From contig QKIM01000588.1 of the NCBI GenBank assembly GCA_003249585.1, positions 1 to 6,968 of the forward strand: 6,968 nucleotides of DNA, read 5' to 3'. The notes under the pieces were generated by a model. That model was given only the letters and a program-made list of their open reading frames with translations. It did not search any database and was not told the origin of the DNA. The translations under genes were made by a program, and so were the position numbers. Below are positions 1-5,809 of the stretch, piece by piece. Position 1 is the first letter of the stretch. Each line of letters opens with the position of its first letter. This DNA is from Deltaproteobacteria bacterium. Lineage in GTDB: Bacteria > Myxococcota_A > Polyangia > HGW-17.

Positions 1-2378
1 ATCTCAAACTCGCCAGTAAATTTAATGCGCTTGATGAACTTTTTGGAGAGCTTGAGCTGGAAGGAGTCACTGCCGAGCTCGAAGCGGATGAGATCGAGTT
101 TGGTCACCATCTTGATGGGGCTGGCCACGAGCTGGGAGAAAAAGTCCCCTGTGATCTGCTTAATGGGCTCATCATACAGTTGCACGGGGTTGTAACTGGT
201 CGATGCGGTGGTCGTCCCCGAACGGGGATCGCCGTGGTACATCCGACGAAGCTCGGCGGTGGTCCTCCCCGAGGCGAGGAGCATGAGAATCTGCCCCTGT
301 TCAAGTTCGGGGAAGCTCTTGATGGAGAAGGTGATCTTGCTTAAGGGGCCCAGGAGGTTGAGGGTGACGATGACCTCCTCTCCCAGGGTGTTTTCCACGG
401 TCGTCGTGCCTTCGAGCCGCAGAAAAGGCTCGGAGGTCTTGTCGAAGTCGACGGTACCGCGATTCACCTCGTACTGCCCCTTGAGGAACGGGATCTTGAA
501 GTTTCCGTAGTTGACGTTGACGCTTCCCTTGAGTTTGGGGCTGGCCAGCGTCCCCCTGAGGGCGAGGAGCCCGTCGAGGCTCAGTTCTCCGATATTGTTC
601 TCCACCTCGAAGTCCCCGCTGTTGTGGAGCGCGAGCTCCAGGGAGATGTTTCCTATCCAGGGGTAGTGCTTCCACAGGGGATCCGTGCCTTCGCGGAACC
701 TGTGGATAGTGATGATCTCCTTGATAATATCAAACTGTCTGGTGTACCGGCCGGTGATGACGTCCAGCTTTCCTGTGAGGGAAAGCTTGTTGCGACGTCC
801 CCGCAGCCGAACGGTGGGGCTCACCTCTCCGTGGTACTGATCCCGTTTCCGGAAGGGGATGTTGGCCCCCTTGAGCTGCAGATTGCAATAAAAATTCTTC
901 TCAAGAATCATGAACCCTTCCACCCCGATGACGCTGTCGTCGTAGGTAGCCTTGATGCCCCGCAGGTAAAGATTCCCGTTTCGAAAATCGACGCGGCCCC
1001 CTGAGATCTCGATGTCCTTGTAGACGCCTCGGGGCCTCAGCGCAATATCCACGGGGAGGAACGTTCCCGTGATGAGGGGGCTGAAGAAATCCCCGGCGAT
1101 CCGCACATTGATGTCCCCGCGCCCCTTGGCCTCAGAAAAGTGGATGTCACTGAGATCCTGCAGGATCTCTCCTGGCAGGGATCCCGAGATGACCATGTCG
1201 ATGTTCTGGGGATAGTAGCTCTGCAGGGAGATGCTCCCCTTGAGGTTCAACCGGCGGCGGGTCATATCCCTGAAGAGCCCGCGCATGGTGATCCTGCCGG
1301 GATCCGCCACCACGGCCAGGGACTCGATGGTAAACAGCTGCTTTCCTTTTTCATGGCGGATCCCTCCGCCGATCATGGAGAGCGCTCCGGTGACTCTGGG
1401 GTTTCTCAGGGTCCCCTGGAGGGCGGCGTCCAGGACGAAGGGGCCGTGGAACCGGGAGACAGGGCCGGGGATCCACGGGGAGAGGGTCGAGATGTCTCCC
1501 GTGCCGTTAAAGGTGAAGGCGACCTCTCGCTTGGTCGCGAAGCCCTTGACGGTGAGGCGGCTGCCCCCCAGGGAGAATCGGCCGCGCTGCATGGTGATCT
1601 TTCCCCCGAAATAGTTGAGCATGACGGGGCCGTCGTTGCGCAGGATGAGGTGCTCGCCCTTGCGTCCCCGTCTGGAGAGGACGGCAAGCAGCCCATCCAA
1701 TGAGATGGAGGAGCGCAGGCGGGGAGCCAGGGAGAAATTCACGGTGCCGTTGGCCTTGGCCGAGACCAGGCTGGACCACGGGTGGGGGAGCCGTCGCGAA
1801 AGATCGACTCCGAGAAAGACGGCCTCCCCCTGGAGCTTGCCGTGAGCGATGTTCCCCGAGAGCCGCAGGTTGGACGCGAGGGAACCGTGAAACTGGGTCA
1901 CGCCCTTGGTCGAAGGATAGAGGGAGAGGTGAATGTCTTTGATATCACCATAAAAAGGTATGGAGAGCGATGTGAAGTGCAGGGTCCCTTCGGCTTGCTG
2001 CAGTCGTGGCAGGAGGGACCGGTAGTCTGTGAAATGCAGATCTTTCAGGTGCAGACTGATGTTGCCGGTGACCTCCCCGTGGATGGTGACCCACTTCCCG
2101 AGGGAGAATCGGTAATTCTTCAACTTCACATAAAGCTTGTGCGATTTCCGTTTGCGGTCGTACCGCCTCCAGGCTTTGAGCGGTGCGTCCTTCGGGTATC
2201 TGCGCAAGGGGCGCATGGCACCGGGGGCGGCAGCAAAGGCACGACGGTGTCCGGTTTTCACGGTGCTGTCCGTGTCAGAGGTCACGGCCATGGAGGGGCC
2301 GCCCGCACCTGACAGGGGCAGGAGCCCCCAGGCGGGTATGAGCACGAGCGCTGTGAAAAGAAAGAAAGAAAATCTCAT
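1..2378 (-). CDS. TamB-domain (translocation/assembly module) envelope protein, C-terminus cut by window edge
   Basis: I translated this frame by hand from 2378 to the left edge. It is open for 792 codons with no stop or frameshift. The N-terminus (residues 1-26, MRFSFFLFTALVLIPAWG...) is a signal peptide or signal anchor, followed by a basic linker (about 40-80). Residues about 80-600 are a long run of alternating beta-strand segments, often of the form RFSLGG..LTVKG, as in AsmA/TamB beta-groove proteins. Residues about 620-710 carry the hallmarks of the TamB C-terminal domain (DUF490): NYGNFKIPFLKGQYEVNRG, then V.V.L.L.GPLSK..FSI, then SFPELEQGQILMLLASG. Family members span the periplasm and help outer-membrane protein assembly or inter-membrane phospholipid transport. 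The rest of the domain lies off the left edge; I would guess 850-900 residues in all, shorter than E. coli TamB. The ATG at 2378 has no strong Shine-Dalgarno. An in-frame TTG at 2390 has GGGA seven bases upstream and would add four residues (MDAP). Family call is firm; orthology to tamB is not. Confidence 0.85.
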   Translation of the reverse strand, partial: MRFSFFLFTALVLIPAWGLLPLSGAGGPSMAVTSDTDSTVKTGHRRAFAAAPGAMRPLRRYPKDAPLKAWRRYDRKRKSHKLYVKLKNYRFSLGKWVTIHGEVTGNISLHLKDLHFTDYRSLLPRLQQAEGTLHFTSLSIPFYGDIKDIHLSLYPSTKGVTQFHGSLASNLRLSGNIAHGKLQGEAVFLGVDLSRRLPHPWSSLVSAKANGTVNFSLAPRLRSSISLDGLLAVLSRRGRKGEHLILRNDGPVMLNYFGGKITMQRGRFSLGGSRLTVKGFATKREVAFTFNGTGDISTLSPWIPGPVSRFHGPFVLDAALQGTLRNPRVTGALSMIGGGIRHEKGKQLFTIESLAVVADPGRITMRGLFRDMTRRRLNLKGSISLQSYYPQNIDMVISGSLPGEILQDLSDIHFSEAKGRGDINVRIAGDFFSPLITGTFLPVDIALRPRGVYKDIEISGGRVDFRNGNLYLRGIKATYDDSVIGVEGFMILEKNFYCNLQLKGANIPFRKRDQYHGEVSPTVRLRGRRNKLSLTGKLDVITGRYTRQFDIIKEIITIHRFREGTDPLWKHYPWIGNISLELALHNSGDFEVENNIGELSLDGLLALRGTLASPKLKGSVNVNYGNFKIPFLKGQYEVNRGTVDFDKTSEPFLRLEGTTTVENTLGEEVIVTLNLLGPLSKITFSIKSFPELEQGQILMLLASGRTTAELRRMYHGDPRSGTTTASTSYNPVQLYDEPIKQITGDFFSQLVASPIKMVTKLDLIRFELGSDSFQLKLSKKFIKRIKFTGEFE

Positions 2379-2562
2379 AGGAGCATCCAACGGCGTTTCC
2401 CTGTCTATGGTTTTTAGCAGATTTTCAAGAAGTCATGAAGGTCGACCCGTGCGGTCAGGAGGAATTTTCTTGACTCGAACGGGAGGCGTGCATGAAAGTT
2501 TTTATGAAAACAAATGGTTGAGTTGAGTGCAAGGCAGAAAGGAACCAAGAGGATTTAATACC

Positions 2563-2590
2563 TTGACTAAACGGATGGAAATTTCATAAA
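2563..2590 (+). promoter_or_regulatory. Candidate sigma70-type promoter for the zinc-ribbon gene
   Basis: TTGACT at 2563-2568 matches the -35 consensus at five of six positions. It is followed by a 16-bp spacer and CATAAA at 2585-2590 (four of six); reading ATAAAT one base later gives 17-bp spacing. Transcription would start near 2597, leaving a leader of about 50 bases before the ATG at 2648. The local AT-richness supports the call, but motif matches of this quality also arise by chance. Confidence 0.4.
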
Positions 2591-2634
2591 TTTAGCCCAG
2601 ATAAATATGCAGTCCCTGTGCCAGGGAGATTCGT

Positions 2635-2638
2635 GGAG
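2635..2638 (+). promoter_or_regulatory. Ribosome binding site that selects the ATG at 2648
   Basis: GGAG lies nine bases before the ATG at 2648. It sits inside the reading frame of the longer GTG-initiated alternative (2618), which has no purine-rich site in front of it. This favours the shorter protein, which begins just before the first CxxC pair. Confidence 0.6.
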
Positions 2639-2647
2639 TCTTCGATT

Positions 2648-3676
2648 ATGAGCAGGATAAAATGTCCCTATTGTGAACACCTGAACACAGGTCAGATACC
2701 TTTCTGCACCGAGTGCGGCAAAGTGCTCCCCCTGGGCGATGAACTTGAGGTCATGGCCGAGACCATCGGGTCGAGTTTCGCGGTGAAGTGGGTCTTTGTG
2801 GGCGCGGCCATCATTCTGGCGCTGTCCACACTCACCATCTTCACGTTCAAGGCCATCGGCATGGATCTGTCCTTCATGCAGCCCAAAGAGTCGGCTCGAC
2901 TCGACGATCCCGGCATCACCAGTCTTTCCCCCGAGTATGTCATCTCTCCTTCGGAGGATCCCGTGTCCCTGGACATTCGCACCATGGGAAACGAGCAGTA
3001 CAGTGCCGCGGCTGCCCGCGTCGTAAAGATCTGCGGGGAGACCGTCCCCGTCATGACCAAAGGCGCCGCCGTCAAGGCCGAGGAGAGTGTTTCCTTTGTA
3101 CCACCTCCCTGCAAGAAAGAGGGATTTTATGACGTCGAGTTGAAGTTTGAATCCGGGCTCACCCTCCGGCGTACCCGTGGCATCTATTACACCCGGGTCT
3201 CCAATTTGTGGTACCTGTTCTATACCCAGGGTGGCCATGCCGTCCTCGGTTCTGTCCTTGGTGACCAGAAGAAGTCCCCCGAGGAGCTCATCGACAAATA
3301 CCACGACAAACTCAAGAACCCCACCGACGACATCATCAAGCGACTCAACAGCATCATGAAGGAAGACGCCCGGATGGCCATGCTCAGTATTGATTTCTGG
3401 GGTCTTTTCCTTTTGGAGCTGCTCTCGTTCTTCCTGGGGGGCCTCATCGCCAGTCGACTCTCTCCGGGGATCACCATCAAGGAAGCCCTGGTGGCAGGAG
3501 TCCTCGTCGTGATCTTCCTGGTGGTGAGAAACGTGCTCTTCTTCGGGGCAGGTGGAAGCTATATGGTGTTCCAGTTGCTGATCATGTTCCCGACCTATGC
3601 GTCCATCGCGACCTTTGGCGGGTTCCTGGGAGAGAAATGGCAGGGTGTGCTGCCGTCATCTACCCCCTCCACCTGA
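2648..3676 (+). CDS. Zinc-ribbon, four-helix membrane protein of unknown function
   Basis: The product is 342 residues. Residues 6-23 form a zinc ribbon, CPYC-x10-CTEC, close to the zinc_ribbon_2 (double-zinc-ribbon) pattern and expected to bind one zinc ion in the cytoplasm. Predicted membrane helix 1 covers about 43-67. It leads into a domain of about 180 residues (68-247), presumably periplasmic, with beta-rich stretches (YDVELKFESGLTLRRTRGIYYT) and a charged helical end (about 208-242). Three further helices follow at about 248-269, 278-299 and 304-325, giving an N-in, C-in topology. All six cysteines are accounted for: four in the ribbon, and C129 and C155 in the outer domain, which could form a disulfide. 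The ATG at 2648 is preferred over the GTG at 2618 because of its GGAG site. The gene is read in the same direction as the PilZ-PEGA gene 123 bp downstream, so they may share a transcript. I do not recognise the family of the outer domain or the C-terminal helices; anchoring or sensing at the inner membrane is a guess. Confidence 0.88.
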   Translation: MSRIKCPYCEHLNTGQIPFCTECGKVLPLGDELEVMAETIGSSFAVKWVFVGAAIILALSTLTIFTFKAIGMDLSFMQPKESARLDDPGITSLSPEYVISPSEDPVSLDIRTMGNEQYSAAAARVVKICGETVPVMTKGAAVKAEESVSFVPPPCKKEGFYDVELKFESGLTLRRTRGIYYTRVSNLWYLFYTQGGHAVLGSVLGDQKKSPEELIDKYHDKLKNPTDDIIKRLNSIMKEDARMAMLSIDFWGLFLLELLSFFLGGLIASRLSPGITIKEALVAGVLVVIFLVVRNVLFFGAGGSYMVFQLLIMFPTYASIATFGGFLGEKWQGVLPSSTPST

Positions 3677-3790
3677 TGTGGGAAGGTTTTGCGCGTCACG
3701 AAAGCGAGTCAGCTGGAATTATCTGACCAAATCTGATAAGCTGAGATGATTCCGGCACCTCTTGCTGATGTGCACAGGTTCGACGTTTAC

Positions 3791-3794
3791 GGAG
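3791..3794 (+). promoter_or_regulatory. Ribosome binding site that selects the ATG at 3800
   Basis: GGAG followed by AAATT lies five bases before the ATG at 3800. The in-frame upstream ATG at 3746 has only GAG directly abutting it, which is too close to work, and its extra 18 residues lie outside the PilZ-like fold. The later start is therefore better supported. Confidence 0.65.
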
Positions 3795-3799
3795 AAATT

Positions 3800-5764
3800 A
3801 TGCCAGCGCCTATCAAACTTACCATCAAGTTCAAAGCCTCCAATCTGGAAGAATTTGTCGAGCGATATGGAGTGTATGTCAGCCAGGGCGGCATCTTCGT
3901 CCGCACGAAGAAGCCTCTCTCTGTCGGCACAGTGCTTGATTTCGAGTTCAAGTTTCAGGATGGCTCTTCGGTGCTCAAGGGGCTCGGGACTGTGGTCTGG
4001 ACCCGTGAGTACGATCCCGCTCGTACCAATGCGCCTCCCGGAATGGGGCTCAGATACGATACACTCGACGAGGGCAGCAAGGATCGCCTTGGGAAGATCC
4101 TGACCATGAAGGGGGAGGGGCATGACGCTGACGTCGTGGAGGAGAAATCGCCCGAAGCCATCACCTCTCCGGGGATCCAGGAGGAGAAGACCCGCGTCGC
4201 CAACGTGGACATTCTCAACAAGCTGCGGGCCGTCAAGGAAGAGGAGCCGGAATCGGGCGCCGAACCTCGCTCTCCGGCATCGGATCTCTTCGACGAGCCC
4301 CTGGAGAATCTCAAGCCCGATCTGGATGAGCTCATGGGGGGCAGTGCCCCGGCCTCTGCCCGCAAGGCCCAGCCTTCCGAAGCAAAGCAGGCCCACAAGC
4401 CCACCCCGAACGCTGCGAATCCCACAGCAAAGCCTGACAACTTTGTTCTCGAGGAAAAAGGCCACGAGGGTGGTGTCCAGACAGACTGGCAGGACGAGCC
4501 CACGCCGATTCCCAGCAAGATTCATCCCCTTATTGCGGCTGATGAAGAGACGATGACGCGGGATTCCAGCAGTCGGGATGCCAATCCCGCTCCTGACGAA
4601 GCAGACGGTCCCGAGCTGTCCGTTGCAGATGAAGCCAAGGAAGAACTGCTGGCGACCATTCGAGAAGCCAAACGACGGGAGCGAGAGAAGGAGTCTGGAA
4701 ATGGTGCGGAAGCGGACAAACCTTCCGCTCAACCGCCACTGCCGGTCCAGGCGGCGGCCGATGATGTCGAGGATGATGGGATCATTCCCTCCCCTCACAA
4801 AGACATCCTCGCTCCCGACAAGGATCAGTCCAGTGCCCTCATCGACAACGCCCTGGCGGGGATAACTCCGCCCAAGCGGGCATCTGCAGAGAAAGAGAAG
4901 GAGATCGAGGTTGCCGAGGAGCCCAGATCCGGTGGAAAAGGCCTCCTCATCTTTCTGATCGTTCTCCTTATCCTGGTTGCCACAGGAGCCGTTGGGTACT
5001 GGTACAAATTCATGAGGCCCACCAGCAAGGTGCAGGAGGCCCGGCCAGAGACGACCGCGCCCATGAAGAACGCTCCGGTCATGATGGTTGAAGCCATGGT
5101 CCCCCAGATGAAAACAGTGCCGGTCGTGGTGCCTGAGATGAAGGTCGAGCCCGTCAAGGACGCTACCTCGGTGGCCATGAAGGTCGAGCCCGTCAAGGAC
5201 GCTACCTCCGTGGCCATGAAGGTCGAGCCTGTCATGGAGCCCGACATGAAGGTTGTCGAACCGGTCATGAAGGACGTCCCGGTCGTTGCACCCGACGCCG
5301 CTACCTGCAAGGAGACTGAAGTCTCTATCCCCGTCACCTCTGTGCCTGCAGGCGGAGAGGTCCTCGTCAATGGGGTGAACAGAGGCAAGACCCCGGTCTC
5401 CCTCTGCCTGCGGAAGCACCTCGGATATACCGTGCGTGTCAACTATAAAGACCATCTCCCCGGGGTTGAATATCTCAACAAGATCAAGGGCGGGGAGAAA
5501 ATCCACAAGGCACTGAAACCATTGCCTCGGGTGATCATCGTTCAGACAAAACCCAAGGGAGCCTGGGTCTTCATCGATGGGAAGCGCTTTGGCCGAAGCA
5601 CCATCTCCGCCAAATTCGATGAGCCCAAGGAATCGTGGACGGTCAAGGTCGAGCGAAAGGGTTATGAACCCTATACCAGAACCGTCACTCTCAGCGACAA
5701 GAAGTGGAAGATTCAGGGTCTCACCTATCGGTACGATATCTACGTCCGCCTCAAATCGCTCTGA
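3800..5764 (+). CDS. PilZ-like / transmembrane / twin PEGA domain protein
   Basis: The product is 654 residues when started at the ATG at 3800. Residues 5-102 resemble the myxobacterial-type PilZ family (TIGR02266): EEFVERY, VSQGGIFVRTKKPL.VGT, LKGLGTVVW and PPGMGLRYDTL appear in the expected order. Residues about 103-377 are a low-complexity linker rich in Asp, Glu, Pro and Ala, with a short charged helix near 277-299. One membrane helix follows at about 381-401 (GLLIFLIVLLILVATGAVGY). The outer part begins with a Met-Pro-Val-rich stalk (421-498) holding a 13-residue tandem repeat. Two PEGA-type beta modules follow: 509-558 (PAGGEVLVNGVNRGKTPVSL) and 578-632 (KPKGAWVFIDGKRFGRSTI, then VKVERKGYEPY). 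PilZ domains usually bind c-di-GMP in the cytoplasm, while PEGA modules are extracytoplasmic and thought to bind surface or wall structures. The protein therefore looks like a transmembrane link between signal state and envelope. The canonical RxxxR motif is absent and the D/N of D/NxSxxG is Tyr26, so c-di-GMP binding is doubtful. The only two cysteines, C503 and C536, both lie at the first PEGA module. Confidence 0.9.
   Translation: MPAPIKLTIKFKASNLEEFVERYGVYVSQGGIFVRTKKPLSVGTVLDFEFKFQDGSSVLKGLGTVVWTREYDPARTNAPPGMGLRYDTLDEGSKDRLGKILTMKGEGHDADVVEEKSPEAITSPGIQEEKTRVANVDILNKLRAVKEEEPESGAEPRSPASDLFDEPLENLKPDLDELMGGSAPASARKAQPSEAKQAHKPTPNAANPTAKPDNFVLEEKGHEGGVQTDWQDEPTPIPSKIHPLIAADEETMTRDSSSRDANPAPDEADGPELSVADEAKEELLATIREAKRREREKESGNGAEADKPSAQPPLPVQAAADDVEDDGIIPSPHKDILAPDKDQSSALIDNALAGITPPKRASAEKEKEIEVAEEPRSGGKGLLIFLIVLLILVATGAVGYWYKFMRPTSKVQEARPETTAPMKNAPVMMVEAMVPQMKTVPVVVPEMKVEPVKDATSVAMKVEPVKDATSVAMKVEPVMEPDMKVVEPVMKDVPVVAPDAATCKETEVSIPVTSVPAGGEVLVNGVNRGKTPVSLCLRKHLGYTVRVNYKDHLPGVEYLNKIKGGEKIHKALKPLPRVIIVQTKPKGAWVFIDGKRFGRSTISAKFDEPKESWTVKVERKGYEPYTRTVTLSDKKWKIQGLTYRYDIYVRLKSL
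5138..5233 (+). repeat. 39-bp in-frame tandem repeat, two full copies plus a partial third
   Basis: Copy one covers 5138-5176 and copy two 5177-5215. Each encodes MKVEPVKDATSVA, and they differ by a single synonymous base (tcg versus tcc for Ser). A partial third copy encoding MKVEPV covers 5216-5233, with one further synonymous change. More diverged MKxxPV-like units lie on both sides (about 5063-5290). The near-identity at DNA level points to recent duplication or slippage within the periplasmic stalk of the PilZ-PEGA protein. Copy number could vary between strains. Confidence 0.9.
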
Positions 5765-5809
5765 CAAGCGAGCCTCGCGCTCTTCCCCATTCCGCCTTTT
5801 TTCTATTGT
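5765..5809. terminator. Weak candidate terminator in the convergent spacer
   Basis: The 45 bases between the two convergent stop codons contain GCGAGCCTCGC (5768-5778), which can fold as a 4-bp stem with a 3-base loop. A run of six T on the plus strand follows at 5797-5802. The stem is short and the T run lies 18 bases away from it, so this is not a canonical intrinsic terminator in either direction. The position is where one would expect termination, which is the main reason to list it. Confidence 0.2.

Larger units (their letters stand above)
2379..2647. other. Divergent intergenic region between the TamB-like and zinc-ribbon genes
   Basis: This is a relatively AT-rich 269-bp spacer from which both flanking genes diverge, so it should hold both promoters. 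A rightward promoter candidate is visible at 2563-2590. I found no convincing -35/-10 pair for the leftward gene: TTGCAC on the minus strand (2532-2527) has no good -10 at normal spacing. The spacer also holds an 8-bp palindrome GGTCGACC (2440-2447), a perfect AGGAGG at 2457-2462 and a GGGAGG at 2481-2486, each followed by only a tiny open frame. I recognise no riboswitch or RNA family here. Confidence 0.6.

Noticed and set aside
2470..2498. Second TTGACT (2470-2475) as a promoter -35
   Set aside because: No -10-like hexamer occurs at 16-18 bp spacing; the nearest choices are TGAAAG or ATGAAA. The pair at 2563-2590 is better.
1140..2526. Plus-strand open frames of 80-187 codons opposite the TamB-like gene
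   Set aside because: They overlap a continuous minus-strand reading frame with a family signature, overlap one another, and show only GC-rich shadow composition.
2379..2647. c-di-GMP riboswitch or other leader RNA in the divergent spacer, looked for because of the PilZ-like gene
   Set aside because: I could not find the conserved core or the paired stems of known c-di-GMP riboswitch classes on either strand.
2567..3304. A 245-codon antisense frame over the zinc-ribbon gene
   Set aside because: It has the same codon-register effect, and its composition matches no recognisable protein. The sense frame has a zinc ribbon, membrane helices and a proper ribosome binding site.
3708..3727. Inverted repeat GTCAG/CTGAC in the spacer between the zinc-ribbon and PilZ-PEGA genes
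   Set aside because: The stem is only 5 bp with a 10-base loop and no following T run, so it is neither a credible terminator nor a clear operator.
3746..3799. Upstream ATG at 3746 adding 18 residues to the PilZ-PEGA protein
   Set aside because: There is no properly spaced ribosome binding site in front of it, whereas GGAG sits five bases before the ATG at 3800. The extra residues do not belong to the PilZ-like fold.
3719..5767. A 682-codon open frame antisense to the whole PilZ-PEGA gene
   Set aside because: It is in exact codon register with the sense gene, so antisense stops would need TTA, CTA or TCA sense codons, which are rare in GC-rich genomes. Its His/Gly/Leu/Asp-rich repeats merely mirror the sense repeats, it has no family signature, and the sense protein has clear domains.
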